From positions 55,713-119,712 of the forward strand of contig RECQ01000047.1 in assembly GCA_007693965.1 (NCBI GenBank): DNA of 64,000 bases. Reading direction: 5' to 3'. Of this stretch, positions 18,368 to 27,863 are shown in pieces. The notes beneath the pieces are model-generated. The model searched no databases and was not told the DNA's origin. It saw nothing but the letters and a program-made list of their open reading frames with translations. This DNA comes from Phycisphaeraceae bacterium (GTDB taxonomy: Bacteria; Planctomycetota; Phycisphaerae; Phycisphaerales; UBA1924). Position 1 is the first letter of the stretch, and every line of letters begins with the position of its first letter. A program made the translations under genes and the position numbers.

Positions 18368-19432
18368 ATGACGATGAATACGGATCAAAGCTTGAACAGT
18401 GCAGAGCGCCTGCCCGCGAGCCGATCGACGCCCGCGGGACGGGCTGGGGCCGATGGGTATGCCTGGGCCGGGCGCCTCGCCGCCGCGGCGCTGGCGATGG
18501 CGCTGCTCTGGTTCATTTATGCCGTGGTGCGTCCGCTGCCGTCGCCTCCCGCCGCTGAGGCGCAGCGCGTGCCGCGGGCGCCGGTCGCGCCGGAGCGAAC
18601 ACAACCGATCGACGTGCGCGAAAACCGCCTAGATGCGCTCGTGAGCGCCAACTATTTCAACCATGAACGCGAGTTCTGGGCGCCGGACGCCGGTGAGACG
18701 GAAGCCCTCGCCGAAGCGCAGCGCCTGGAGCAGGCTGCGGAGGAGCAGGCCGCGGAGGCGGAGCGTCTCGCATCGCGTCAGCGAACCATCGATCCGAACG
18801 AGCCGATGGCCTTCGATTCGATTCCCATCACCGATCGTTCCAGCGCGCCCGTGTCGCTGCTGCAGCGCGTGCAGGAAGTGCAGCTTCGCGGCGTGTATCG
18901 GGGCGAGGGCGATCCGGTCGCCATGATCGACCTGATGACCGAGCGCGAACCGCGCAACCGCATGCGCCGCCTGCGCATCGGGCAGCGTTTCGATGAAGAC
19001 AACTGGCGCCTGATCGCCATTGATGATGTGACCGACCGCATCATCCTCAGCCGTGCGGGCTACAACTTCATGATCAGTCTCTATGACTCGCCCTTCGGCC
19101 GCGACGGATCACTGGCGCAGGCGTCTGACGCCGCGCATGAAGCGGAATCGCCAGGGAAGTCCGAGGAAGAAGTACGGTCCGAACTCGCCGACGCCGGGCT
19201 TGAGCAATCCGAAATCGACAACCTGCTGGCGCTCGCGCTTGGCGATGATGCGCTGGAAGGCGAGGCCGCGAAAGCCGACGAGGCGCCGGCGGACGAAGCC
19301 CGAGCGACCGAAACACCCGAGGCCGAAAGTCAGCAGACGCGACCACCTGGCGTCGCGACGATTCTGCGGCTGCTCAGTGGCAATCCGCTCCAGGGCGGCG
19401 ATGCGGACAATGGCGGCCCCGATGGTGAATGA
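18368..19432 (+). CDS. gspC: T2SS GspC-like inner-membrane protein
   Basis: The 354-residue protein has one membrane helix (~33-53, LAAAALAMALLWFIYAVV), a linker rich in Ala and Glu, then a short beta domain (~155-245) with VQEVQLRGVYRGEGDPVAMIDLM and WRLIAIDDVTDRIILSRAGYNFMISLY, which resembles the HR domain of GspC that docks on the secretin N0 domain. A helix-pair segment and a disordered Ala/Glu/Pro tail follow. No PDZ domain is seen. As last gene of the T2SS operon it is the best GspC candidate, but PilP-like function is also possible. It ends 20 bases before the convergent pilB. Confidence 0.6.
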   Translation: MTMNTDQSLNSAERLPASRSTPAGRAGADGYAWAGRLAAAALAMALLWFIYAVVRPLPSPPAAEAQRVPRAPVAPERTQPIDVRENRLDALVSANYFNHEREFWAPDAGETEALAEAQRLEQAAEEQAAEAERLASRQRTIDPNEPMAFDSIPITDRSSAPVSLLQRVQEVQLRGVYRGEGDPVAMIDLMTEREPRNRMRRLRIGQRFDEDNWRLIAIDDVTDRIILSRAGYNFMISLYDSPFGRDGSLAQASDAAHEAESPGKSEEEVRSELADAGLEQSEIDNLLALALGDDALEGEAAKADEAPADEARATETPEAESQQTRPPGVATILRLLSGNPLQGGDADNGGPDGE

Positions 19433-19452
19433 ACCGGCGTGCGAATCAAGCG

Positions 19453-21306
19453 TCAGTGGCTCGACTCAGTCACACGAAGGATTTCAGTGACCGTGGTGAG
19501 TCCGCGCCGAACCTTCTGCAGCCCGTCTTCGCGCAGCGAGGTCATGCCTCGCTCCACACACAGGCGACGGAATTCACTCACATTGGGGTTGCGGGCCACG
19601 ATGTCGCGCGTCTGGTCATCCATCACAAGTAGCTCGTAAATGCCCACACGACCTGAGAAGCCGGTGTTGCGGCACTTGTCGCACCCCTTGCCCGTGTAGA
19701 GCGTCTGGGCGCCCATGCCGTTGAGCTCAAGGAACTCGGCCATCTCCTCGGATGGCTTCGATTCTTCCTTGCAGTGCTGGCAGATGCGGCGCACCAGGCG
19801 CTGGGCCAGCACGCCATTCAGAGCGGCGCCGACCAGAAACGGCTCGATGCCGATGTTGATCAGTCGCGTGACGGACGAGGGGGCGTCGTTGGTGTGCAAT
19901 GTCGAGAGCACCAGGTGGCCCGTGAGGGCGGCCTGCACCGCGGTGGCGGCCGTCTCCATGTCGCGGATTTCGCCGATCATGACCACATCCGGATCCTGGC
20001 GAAGCAGGGCCTTCAGTGCGCGGGCGAAAGTCATGCCGATTTTTTCGTGCGTCTGTGTCTGTGTCACGCCTTCGAGGTGATATTCGACCGGATCCTCGAC
20101 GGTCGAGATGTTCATCCTCTGCTTGTCCATCTGGCGCAGGGAGGCGTAGAGCGTGGTCGTCTTACCCGATCCGGTGGGCCCGGTGACCAGGATGATGCCG
20201 TGGGGCTCCTCGATCTGGTTCTTCCAGATGCCGAGCGTGTTCTCGTCAAAGCCGAGCTCATCGAGTGAGACATTGATGCTGCGCGTATCAAGAATACGCA
20301 TGACCACCTTCTCACCATTGGCGGTGGGAATGGTCGAGACGCGCAGGTCGAGCTTGCGCCCGCGGACCACGCAGCGGATGCGTCCGTCCTGCGGCAGGCG
20401 GCGCTCGGAAATGTCGAGGTTGGCCATGATCTTGAGGCGCGAAGTGATGGCCGCGTTCATCGCCGCAGGTGGATTCATCGCCTCGAAGAGAATGCCGTCG
20501 ATGCGGAAGCGCACCTTGAGCCGGGTCTCCTGGGGCTCGATGTGGATGTCGCTGGCGCCTTCCTTGACTGCCGTCTGCAGGATGTAGTTCACATAGCGGA
20601 TGACCGGCGATTCACCGGCCTGCTTCTCGAGATCGACCTCCTCCTGTTCATTCTGCTGGACCTGGACATCGTCCTCCTCGATGTCGTTGAGGATCGAATC
20701 GACATCCACATCCTCGCTGGTGGACTCGCCGTAGATGTCCAGCACGGCGCGGATGTCCGCGCGCATGAGCACGACGATCTTGAGAGAGCCCAGCCCGAGG
20801 CGTCGGCGCACCTCATCGATAAGAAAGACGTCATCCGGGCGCACGGCGCCGAGCACCACGCGCGAGCCCTCGGTGCGCAGCGGCAGAATTTCGTGCTGCT
20901 TGCAAAAGCCGGGTGTGAGCCGCTGGAGCAGCTTGCCTTCGACGCTGTCGTCAATTTTATTGACGTCGATTCGCTCGAAGGGCAAGCACGAGAGCTCCGC
21001 CACCACGCGCTGCACGCCCTCTTCCTCGACCTCCTGCTCCAGCAGAACATCGATCATGCGCCGGCCGGGCGACTGCCTGATCACGGTCTGGGCGGAGGTG
21101 AGCTGAGCGGGGGTGATGATGGATCGTTCGAGCAGCACCTGGCCGAGCTCGCGCTCGACGGCGTGGTCCTCCTCGGGTCGGAAGACTTCGGTGAAGGCGG
21201 ATTCATCCTCCGCACGTGGATCACGGGCGGCGCCGGGCTGAACTGGCGCATCATCCTCGTCGGAGCCGAGTTCATTCAGCAGGCTGTCGATGTCAAATTT
21301 GCTCAC
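19453..21306 (-). CDS. pilB: Type IV pilus extension ATPase PilB
   Basis: The 617-residue protein is the pilus assembly motor. It has an N-terminal MshEN domain (~45-190, LGQVLLERSIITPAQL), SDIHIEPQE (~265), Walker A GPTGSGKTTT, VEDPVEYHLEGV, DPDVVMIGEIRDMET, ALTGHLVLSTLHTND, and a zinc finger from CQHC and CDKC pairs. An acidic stretch (ESTSEDVDVDSILNDIEEDD in part) joins the N-domain and motor. GTG at 21306 was chosen because GGAGAGG lies just upstream; a further GTG at 21318 would add four residues. It is the last gene of the pilM-N-O-P-B operon. Together with pilT at 320-1375 it provides both directions of pilus movement. Confidence 0.93.
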   Translation of the reverse strand: MSKFDIDSLLNELGSDEDDAPVQPGAARDPRAEDESAFTEVFRPEEDHAVERELGQVLLERSIITPAQLTSAQTVIRQSPGRRMIDVLLEQEVEEEGVQRVVAELSCLPFERIDVNKIDDSVEGKLLQRLTPGFCKQHEILPLRTEGSRVVLGAVRPDDVFLIDEVRRRLGLGSLKIVVLMRADIRAVLDIYGESTSEDVDVDSILNDIEEDDVQVQQNEQEEVDLEKQAGESPVIRYVNYILQTAVKEGASDIHIEPQETRLKVRFRIDGILFEAMNPPAAMNAAITSRLKIMANLDISERRLPQDGRIRCVVRGRKLDLRVSTIPTANGEKVVMRILDTRSINVSLDELGFDENTLGIWKNQIEEPHGIILVTGPTGSGKTTTLYASLRQMDKQRMNISTVEDPVEYHLEGVTQTQTHEKIGMTFARALKALLRQDPDVVMIGEIRDMETAATAVQAALTGHLVLSTLHTNDAPSSVTRLINIGIEPFLVGAALNGVLAQRLVRRICQHCKEESKPSEEMAEFLELNGMGAQTLYTGKGCDKCRNTGFSGRVGIYELLVMDDQTRDIVARNPNVSEFRRLCVERGMTSLREDGLQKVRRGLTTVTEILRVTESSH

Positions 21307-21343
21307 ATGCCTCTCCACGATTCAGCGGCGCCGCTCCGAATGC

Positions 21344-22051
21344 TCATCGCTCCCCGATGCTGAGCGTGAATATTTCACCATCCGCATCCAGATCCACGCT
21401 TCGCGCGTGAATGGATCGGATGATGAAGACATCCGCCACCGTGTCGCCGATCCGGTAGGGGCGCCCGGAGATGCGAGCGATGGGAATATGCCCGCTGATG
21501 ATGCTGTTGAGTCGGAGCGCCGAGAGCGTGGCTCTTACCTCGCGATCCCGTTGCTCGCGTTGGCGGCGCAGAATCTCGGCCTCGGAGAGGCGGGTGTCCG
21601 GAACCGTCACAGTTTCCTCAGGCTTCTCGCCGAGCTGGAAGGGATTCCGCTGAATTTCCTCGAGCGGGATCTGAACCAGCAATTCGCTGCGCCGAAGGCC
21701 GCTCATGACGCGATCATGCTCCAGATCGTCGGCGATGCGTTTGTCACCAGCGCCGATGGGATAATCGATGTTCACGTTCACGAACTGCAGGCCGCCCTGC
21801 AGTGCGTACTGGCGCATCATGATGAGCACGCCGCCGGCGACTGCGACGACGAGCGCGAGCACCATCAGCCCACTCTGCATACCTGGCTTGCGGCCTGGCG
21901 ATGTAGGGTCGCCTGCTTCGAGACCGACCAGGGCCTGACCGGCGTTGCCGGTCCCCTCCGGGGGAGTCTCGGCATTCCCGGCGCCTTCCGCGATCGCATT
22001 GAGGCCGAGCTGGGCCTCATCTGCGCTGGGTTCGCTGCCGAACATCATCAT
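21344..22051 (-). CDS. PilP-like pilus alignment protein
   Basis: The 235-residue protein has a cytoplasmic low-complexity start, one membrane helix (~60-80, SGLMVLALVVAVAGGVLIMM) and a periplasmic part ending in a beta domain (LNSIISGHIPIARISGRPYRIGDTVADVFIIRSIHARSVDL). That final domain resembles the PilP/GspC homology region. Its place after pilO supports a PilP-equivalent role linking PilNO to the secretin. It is not a lipoprotein, unlike classical PilP, so the symbol is left blank. It overlaps pilO by ATGA. Confidence 0.6.
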   Translation of the reverse strand: MMMFGSEPSADEAQLGLNAIAEGAGNAETPPEGTGNAGQALVGLEAGDPTSPGRKPGMQSGLMVLALVVAVAGGVLIMMRQYALQGGLQFVNVNIDYPIGAGDKRIADDLEHDRVMSGLRRSELLVQIPLEEIQRNPFQLGEKPEETVTVPDTRLSEAEILRRQREQRDREVRATLSALRLNSIISGHIPIARISGRPYRIGDTVADVFIIRSIHARSVDLDADGEIFTLSIGER

Positions 22052-22599
22052 GACCGGCCTCCTGCGTCGTCCTCGGATTCGAAGTAGATGCTGAGCGTGA
22101 AGTTGGCCTCGACCACACCGTCGGCGCGATCTACCCGGATCACCCGAAAGTTCGGCATCCGCGTGATGCGGTCGAGCTTCTCAAGCTCCAGCAGGAAGCT
22201 GTAGAACCCTGAGAACTCGCCGCGGATGCGCATCTCGAGCGGCTGCTCCATGTACGCCGCGGCCTGGACGGGATTCTCACTGCGCACGCGGGCCAACTCC
22301 AGGTTGCTGCCTGTCGCAATATCCGCCACCTGTTCGAGGATGACGTCCACCTCTTTGTTTGTCGGCAGGCGGGATTCGATCATCTCGATGGCGGCGCCGA
22401 TTTCCTCGTTCGCTTTCACGAGGTCGGCGGTCTGGGATGTCGCTTCTGCGAGCGATTGAAGCATCTGCTCCTTGTGCTCGATCTCCTGCATTGCCTGCTC
22501 AATCTCGGCGTTCTGCGGTCGAAAGACGAACCAGAACGACGAGACGGGCACAGCGAGCAGCACGAGGAAGAAAATCAGTTCACGAATGCCGAACTGCAT
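22048..22599 (-). CDS. pilO: Type IV pilus inner-membrane protein PilO
   Basis: The 183-residue protein has one membrane helix (~5-26, IRELIFFLVLLAVPVSSFWFVF), a coiled coil (~28-75) and a ferredoxin-like domain with EVDVILEQVADIATGSNLELARVR and FSGFYSFLLELEKLDRITRM, which are typical PilO segments. PilO pairs with PilN in the inner membrane and aligns the motor below the secretin. The ATG at 22599 has AGGAG 7 bases upstream and lies immediately after the pilN stop; a longer in-frame start overlaps pilN and adds a non-family extension. Confidence 0.87.
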   Translation of the reverse strand: MQFGIRELIFFLVLLAVPVSSFWFVFRPQNAEIEQAMQEIEHKEQMLQSLAEATSQTADLVKANEEIGAAIEMIESRLPTNKEVDVILEQVADIATGSNLELARVRSENPVQAAAYMEQPLEMRIRGEFSGFYSFLLELEKLDRITRMPNFRVIRVDRADGVVEANFTLSIYFESEDDAGGRS

Positions 22600-22600
22600 A

Positions 22601-23407
22601 TCAGTTCTCCTGCTCATCCGCCGCGCTGGCGGTCGACTTGGACTCATGAACGCCGGGTTTCACTCCGGCGCCGAAAGCGTTGGTCGCGCCTTCCGCGATC
22701 GGCTTGATCTGCCTCGCATCGGCGTTTGGACGCAGTCGCGCCTCGATGCGGAATTTGTTCAAACCGCGATCATTGATAATCGTCACCTCGCTGTAGCGAA
22801 GCTCAACGCGATCAAGCAGCGGGCTGTTCTGCAGCGTCGCCACATAATGGGCGACCGCATTGTGTGTCGCGGCCACGCCGATCACCGTGAGCGTCGAGTC
22901 ATACCGCGGCGCGCGAGTGATTGCGGACTCGGTCTCCTGTGCTCGTTGACCCGCAAGGCTCCTGGCGCCCTGGCGCTGGTTCGACTGCGGTGTGCGTGGC
23001 GGCTCGATCCTTTTGCTCACCAGCTCAAGCTCCAGCAGCGTCAATTTCTGGGGCATGCGGTTGATCAGATCCGCGAGCAGGAGCGAGCGGGGCGTCTTCT
23101 CGATCAGCGATGTCGTCAGCTCGGCCTTGGCGAGCATCTGCTGTTTCTGGGTCTCGAGCACCTTGAGCTGCTCGATATCCTTGGCCGCCTGCGTGTAGCG
23201 GGCGTTAATCGCCTCCTGGTGGCGCTTGACCGTGGTCCAGCGCTGGTTGGTGACGAAGAATGCGGCCACCACGCCGAAGATCACGATCGAGAAGAGGGTG
23301 AGGTAGATAAAATTGGCGCGGCGATCGGCTTTCTTCTCGACGTAGTCTTCCGGAAGGAGCGACACGCCGCCCGATCCGCTCGATCCCTGATTGAAGATGG
23401 TCCGCAT
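22601..23407 (-). CDS. pilN: Type IV pilus inner-membrane protein PilN
   Basis: The 268-residue protein begins with the PilN hallmark near residue 15, VSLLPEDYVEKKADRR, which in known systems docks in the PilM groove. A membrane helix follows (~33-52), then a coiled coil and a ferredoxin-like domain (LINRMPQKLTLLELEL; TLTVIGVAATHNAVAHYVATLQ). A C-terminal polar tail follows. It couples cytoplasmic PilM to PilO. It sits between pilM and pilO in the usual order. Confidence 0.88.
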   Translation of the reverse strand: MRTIFNQGSSGSGGVSLLPEDYVEKKADRRANFIYLTLFSIVIFGVVAAFFVTNQRWTTVKRHQEAINARYTQAAKDIEQLKVLETQKQQMLAKAELTTSLIEKTPRSLLLADLINRMPQKLTLLELELVSKRIEPPRTPQSNQRQGARSLAGQRAQETESAITRAPRYDSTLTVIGVAATHNAVAHYVATLQNSPLLDRVELRYSEVTIINDRGLNKFRIEARLRPNADARQIKPIAEGATNAFGAGVKPGVHESKSTASAADEQEN

Positions 23408-23443
23408 GGCGATTGCTCCGATGCGATGAAAGACGAATCGTGA

Positions 23444-24757
23444 TTAGAGGTCCGCGGGCGAGAGTCCGAGACCGCTCGCAACCGCCCAGCCGGGCTGGGA
23501 TGTGCTGAGGTCGACGCCGCGACGCGCGACGCTCTCCGGCTTGACGATGTGCGCCAGCGGATCGGCGATGCGGGCCGGAAGCCGCAGCGCCCTGGCGATG
23601 TGCTGGCACAGTGGAATATGCTTTGCCTCTCCGCCGATAAAGATGGCGCGGTCCACCTTGCGCCCGGGGAACAGGGCGCCGTGGTAGCGCAGGCACATCG
23701 CGATTTCATCGGTGAGTGATTCGAGAGTCTCCGAGAGATCGGCCTGAGGCGCCGGCGCCATTGGCGCCGAGCCGGCGTTCAGCGGCAACGGGGCCGCGCC
23801 GACGGGATCGCGACCGGTGCGCCGATCCTCGATGGCCGTGTCCGTTTCGTCCAGTCCTCCGGCGTCTGAATCGCTGAGCGAATCGCCTCCGGCGCTCATC
23901 GTGGCGCCGCCCTCGGCCATGCGCATCCCCGCCGTCAGCGCGGCGAGGCCGCCGGAAGGGGCGTCTTCCTCGTCTGTTTCGGGCGCTGTCGAAGGAGCGC
24001 GGATCGGCGCCAGTTCGGTCAACGCCAACCTGTGGGCCCGGGCAGAGGCCATATCGATCTTGAGTTGCCTGGCGATGACACTGTCGAGGGCCCGCCCGGC
24101 GATCTGGATCGTCTTTGCGAAGACCATATCGCGTCCGTGGGCGATGGCGACCTTGGTCGATCCTGATCCGATGTCGATATACACCGTGGTGAGGTTGTGG
24201 TCATCGGCGCGACGCGTGATGTGGTCAAACGCTCGCACGATGGCGGAATGCTCACTGTGCACGCCCACCGCATCCAGCTTGCACGATCGCAGCGCCTGCA
24301 CCATGCGGAGCACGACCGTGCGCGACACGGCGACGCAGATCACTTCCGTCTTCGAGACACCGCCGCGGTTCACATCGCCCACCACGATGGGGCGCACCAC
24401 GAGCTGCGATGGATCGCACGCGAGCTGCACCTGGAGCTGACCTCCGACCAGTCGCTCCAGAGAGACGCCCTCCACGCGCTGCACTTGCATGTGCTGCACG
24501 AGCGTATGGGACGCGGGAATCGAGCAGACCGCTCGCCGACCCTTGAATCCGGCGCTGCGAAGCAGCTTGGGAAGCGCCTGGGCCTGATGTTCGAGGCGCA
24601 TCAGTGGCTCGTCGCGCAACTCTTCCGGGACCTCCATCATGGCCGCGGCCACAATCGAGGGTGAATCCCCCGGCGCGATCTGCAGCGCCTTCAGCGCACT
24701 GACGCCGAAGTCGATCGCGATCGGCTGTGCGCCCGAACTGAGCATCCCGAAGGCCAT
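23444..24757 (-). CDS. pilM: Type IV pilus actin-like ATPase PilM with disordered insert
   Basis: The 437-residue protein has the actin-like fold: IAIDFGVSALKALQI (~13-27, phosphate 1), VYIDIGSGSTKVAIAHG (phosphate 2) and FIGGEAKHIPLCQHIAR (adenosine loop). It binds ATP and the PilN N-terminus on the cytoplasmic side. PilM proteins are usually near 350 residues; the excess is an acidic and Gly/Ala-rich insert at about residues 250-347. The ATG at 24757 has GGAGGA 8 bases upstream. It is the first gene of the pilus operon. Confidence 0.9.
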   Translation of the reverse strand: MAFGMLSSGAQPIAIDFGVSALKALQIAPGDSPSIVAAAMMEVPEELRDEPLMRLEHQAQALPKLLRSAGFKGRRAVCSIPASHTLVQHMQVQRVEGVSLERLVGGQLQVQLACDPSQLVVRPIVVGDVNRGGVSKTEVICVAVSRTVVLRMVQALRSCKLDAVGVHSEHSAIVRAFDHITRRADDHNLTTVYIDIGSGSTKVAIAHGRDMVFAKTIQIAGRALDSVIARQLKIDMASARAHRLALTELAPIRAPSTAPETDEEDAPSGGLAALTAGMRMAEGGATMSAGGDSLSDSDAGGLDETDTAIEDRRTGRDPVGAAPLPLNAGSAPMAPAPQADLSETLESLTDEIAMCLRYHGALFPGRKVDRAIFIGGEAKHIPLCQHIARALRLPARIADPLAHIVKPESVARRGVDLSTSQPGWAVASGLGLSPADL

Positions 24758-24985
24758 CTCCTGAGTCCTCCTCCCGCCGCGCACCATGGCGACATGGACG
24801 CTGTGCGCCCGTGACTTCATCGGCCCTCACGATGGCGCAGTTGACCGGGTCGCTCCAGACCGCCCGGATGGCGACTCGGCGCATCCGGACCAGACCGCGC
24901 CCGCGGCGCTGCATTCATCCGCCGCGTCGTCCGGAAAGCAAATTGAACAATTGAAACGGGGCGGTCGTCGTGTCGAACTTCCGCC

Positions 24986-25753
24986 TTACCGGTCTTCGTC
25001 GGCGAGCGCGCCTGCAAGCTGGGCGGTGATTTCGCTCAGTCTTGTGAGGGCCAGGCGCAGATCCCACTTCTGGCGGCCCCGGTCGCCGGTGGTGTTGCTG
25101 ATCACGCGCAGCTCGGCGAAGGGGACCAGTTGAGGCAGTGGGTCCGAAAGCGCTCGGCGCCGCAGCGTAAAGCCGATTGCCGCACCCTCCATCGCCTCGG
25201 CGATTGCATTCACCCGCGCCGCCGTGGCCTCGGCCAGGGCGTCCGTCCCCGAGCAGGTGGAGACGGTCGCGATCGGACCCGTCGCCTCCGTGAGCGGGCG
25301 CAACCTCTTAAAGAGATCCGGGTCCGGCCCGACTCCCATCGGCGTATCGCCCGGAATGGCGTCGTCCGACGACGGCTCAATCGGTGGAAACCCCATTGAA
25401 GCCATGTCCGAGAACCCCTCCGGCGTGGCGGCGCCCTCGTCGGTGTAGATGCTCTGCGTCGCCAGCACGGCATCGCCGATTTCCAATCCTGAGCCGGGCA
25501 GCGCTCCTGCGACCCCGAGGCTCAACGCTCCGCAGTGACGAGCGGGATCGAACAGCAGCGCCGTGGCGCCCGAAGCGTTGGCTTTTCCCACGCCGCAAAG
25601 AAGCAGATCGAACCGTGCCCCCGCCTGCGAAAGCGTCCACGGCGCCGGGGGATCGCCTTCGGGCTGACCGAGCCCGCGCAGAATCGCCATCGCCTCGGCG
25701 GGCGCGGCGGCGATGAGGAGAAACCGCGTCGGTGGGGGGGCGGCGGGGGGCAT
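24986..25753 (-). CDS. mqnB: Futalosine hydrolase MqnB
   Basis: The 255-residue protein belongs to the nucleoside phosphorylase/MTAN fold. It shows LLLCGVGKANA and LSLGVAGALPGSGLEIGDAVLA near the N-terminus, AEAMEGAA (substrate loop with the Met-Glu pair) and a C-terminal ELRVISNTTGDRGRQKWDL, which is typical of MqnB and not of MTA/SAH nucleosidase. The enzyme removes hypoxanthine from futalosine in the alternative menaquinone route. mqnC lies at 42489, so two pathway steps are present though unlinked. It is divergent from ribF, with 71 bases between. Confidence 0.82.
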   Translation of the reverse strand: MPPAAPPPTRFLLIAAAPAEAMAILRGLGQPEGDPPAPWTLSQAGARFDLLLCGVGKANASGATALLFDPARHCGALSLGVAGALPGSGLEIGDAVLATQSIYTDEGAATPEGFSDMASMGFPPIEPSSDDAIPGDTPMGVGPDPDLFKRLRPLTEATGPIATVSTCSGTDALAEATAARVNAIAEAMEGAAIGFTLRRRALSDPLPQLVPFAELRVISNTTGDRGRQKWDLRLALTRLSEITAQLAGALADEDR

Positions 25754-25824
25754 GGGGGCGGACAGCGTAGCGTGCGGCGGGCGGGGATGGTCGAAACAGC
25801 CCGCGTCGCCTACGCTGCACTTCT

Positions 25825-26787
25825 ATGCCCGAGCGAACCGCCGTGAGCATCGGCAATTTTGACGGCGTACACGTCGGCCACGCGGCCCTGCTGCGCCGCG
25901 CCCGCGAGCTGGTCGGCCCGCCCGAATCGGGCGGTCGCGTGGTCGCGATGGCCTTCGATGAACACCCCATGACGCGCCTGCGCCCCGAGGCGGCGCCGTC
26001 CATACTGACCTCCTTCGAACAACGAGCCGAGCTCCTCATTCAGTGCGGCGCCGACGAGGTGGACCGGCTCAAACCCACTGAAGACCTGCTCGGACTCTCG
26101 CCGGACGCATTCGTGCTGAGCCTGATTGAGCGGCATCGACCCTCCGTGATCGTCGAGGGGCCGGACTTCCGCTTCGGACGCGCTCGCGCCGGCGATGTGC
26201 GCACGCTCGCCGAACTCGGGCGCCGCTTTGATTTCGATGTCGACGTTCTCGGCCCCGTCAGCGTGACGCTGGTCGACCAGTCCATTGTCGAGGCGTCGAG
26301 CACGATGGCCCGCTGGCTCATCGGCCACGGGCGCATGCGCGATGCGACCATCACCTTGGGCCGCCCGTATGAACTGCGCGGCGTGGTGGTGCGGGGCGAT
26401 CGGCGCGGGCGCGAGATTGGTTGCCCCACCGCAAACATCGAGACGAAGCAGCACTTGCCCGGCGACGGCGTGTACGCCGGCTTCGCCCGGCTGCCAGATG
26501 GTTCGCATCGCCCCGCCGCCATCAGCGTGGGCACGAAGCCGACATTCGGCGATCTGCAGCGCACCGCCGAGGCCCATGTGCTCGACTGGGAAGGCCCCGT
26601 GCCTGAAGGCCGGCCGGAGTATGGCTGGCCCATCCGCGTTTCGTTCACCAGTTGGATCCGCGACCAGGTGCGCTACGAAACCGTGGAGGCGCTGATCGAG
26701 CAGATCGGGCGCGATATCGAGAGAACCCGGCGCATCACCGATGCAGAAGACGCCTCGCGAACGATCACAAGGGAGATACCCGCATGA
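25825..26787 (+). CDS. ribF: Bifunctional riboflavin kinase / FAD synthetase RibF
   Basis: The 320-residue protein makes FMN and FAD from riboflavin. The N-domain (1-175) has the nucleotidyltransferase motif SIGNFDGVHVGH at 8-19 and EGPDFRFGR near 111. The C-domain (~185-305) is the kinase with GREIGCPTANIE and YAGFARL. Length is standard. Its stop overlaps the next gene by ATGA, so it heads a ribF-nrnA-methyltransferase transcript. No strong ribosome site precedes the ATG. Confidence 0.93.
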   Translation: MPERTAVSIGNFDGVHVGHAALLRRARELVGPPESGGRVVAMAFDEHPMTRLRPEAAPSILTSFEQRAELLIQCGADEVDRLKPTEDLLGLSPDAFVLSLIERHRPSVIVEGPDFRFGRARAGDVRTLAELGRRFDFDVDVLGPVSVTLVDQSIVEASSTMARWLIGHGRMRDATITLGRPYELRGVVVRGDRRGREIGCPTANIETKQHLPGDGVYAGFARLPDGSHRPAAISVGTKPTFGDLQRTAEAHVLDWEGPVPEGRPEYGWPIRVSFTSWIRDQVRYETVEALIEQIGRDIERTRRITDAEDASRTITREIPA

Positions 26788-27863
26788 ACCAGCAGGCGTC
26801 CACCGCGCCGGACACCTCCGACCCCGACCTCTGGTCGTCGAACACCGACCTCGACGCCATCGCCCAGCGACTCCGCAGCGCCAGAAGCGTTCTGCTGCTT
26901 ACCCATTCGCGCCCCGATGGCGACGCCATCGGCTCGACGCTCGCCGTCACGCGCACGCTGCACAAACTCGGAATCGAGGCCAGGCCCGTCTACATGGGGC
27001 CGTGGGCCCACCGCTTCGATGAGATCGTCGACGATACGCCGGTCCTGCGCATCGGCGGCCCCGGCCAGCTCCCCGGCGGCGCCGATGAGCCCGATGTGAT
27101 CCTCATTCTCGACACCGGCTCATGGTCGCAGCTCGCAGAGGCCCGCGACTGGCTCAAGGGCCGCGCGGAGCGCATCATCGTCATTGACCACCACCTGCAC
27201 GGCGATCCCGCGCTGGCGTCGATGCGCCTCATCGAGGGCAAGGCGTCCGCGGCGTGCCAGCCCGCGGCGGAGCTGTGCCGTCGAATGCTCGATCTGCAAA
27301 GCGCCTCGGAACTTCCCGTCGAAATCGCCGAGCCGCTCTACCTCGGCCTCGCCACCGACACCGGCTGGTTCCGACACTCGAACGTCAAGCCCGCGGTCTT
27401 CACGCTCGCCGGTGAACTGCTGAAGGCGGGCGTCAACCACTCCAACATTTACGAGGCCATCGAGCAGTCCGACACCGCGGCACGCCTGTGCCTGATCGGC
27501 CGCGCCCTCGCCTCTCTCAAACTGCACGCTGACAACCAGGTCGCCGTCATGTCGCTGACGCGCCAGGACTTCAAGGACTGCGGCGGGGAGCTGGAGGATT
27601 CCGGCGGCGTCACAGATCTGCCCATGAGCGTCGAGAGCGTGCGCGTCGCCGCGGTGCTCACCGAGCTTGATGACAAGCTCACCAAGCTCAGTCTGCGCAG
27701 CAAGCCCGCCCGCCGCGGCGGCGCGAAGCTGATCGATGTGAACCAGGTCGCCATCACCCTCGGCGGCGGCGGCCACGCCCAGGCCTCCGGCGCCAAGATC
27801 CACGAGCCCCTCGACACCGCCCGACGCCTCGTCATCGAAGCGCTGACAAAGGCCACCGGATGA
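26784..27863 (+). CDS. nrnA: DHH-family phosphoesterase, NrnA-like oligoribonuclease
   Basis: The 359-residue protein has a DHH domain: THSRPDGDAIGST (Asp 45 and 47), a further metal Asp in ILDTGSW, the name motif VIDHHLHGD (~133), and GLATDTGWFRHSN. The DHHA1 domain follows and ends with the substrate loop GGGGHAQASG (~327). This is the layout of NrnA/bifunctional oligoribonuclease and pAp phosphatase, which degrades very short RNAs. The ATG at 26784 overlaps ribF, and AAGGGAG precedes it. It overlaps the next gene by 4 bases. Confidence 0.87.
   Translation: MNQQASTAPDTSDPDLWSSNTDLDAIAQRLRSARSVLLLTHSRPDGDAIGSTLAVTRTLHKLGIEARPVYMGPWAHRFDEIVDDTPVLRIGGPGQLPGGADEPDVILILDTGSWSQLAEARDWLKGRAERIIVIDHHLHGDPALASMRLIEGKASAACQPAAELCRRMLDLQSASELPVEIAEPLYLGLATDTGWFRHSNVKPAVFTLAGELLKAGVNHSNIYEAIEQSDTAARLCLIGRALASLKLHADNQVAVMSLTRQDFKDCGGELEDSGGVTDLPMSVESVRVAAVLTELDDKLTKLSLRSKPARRGGAKLIDVNQVAITLGGGGHAQASGAKIHEPLDTARRLVIEALTKATG

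Noticed and set aside
24758..24985. Possible small gene between pilM and mqnB
   Set aside because: Short frames only, none with a ribosome site or recognisable product.
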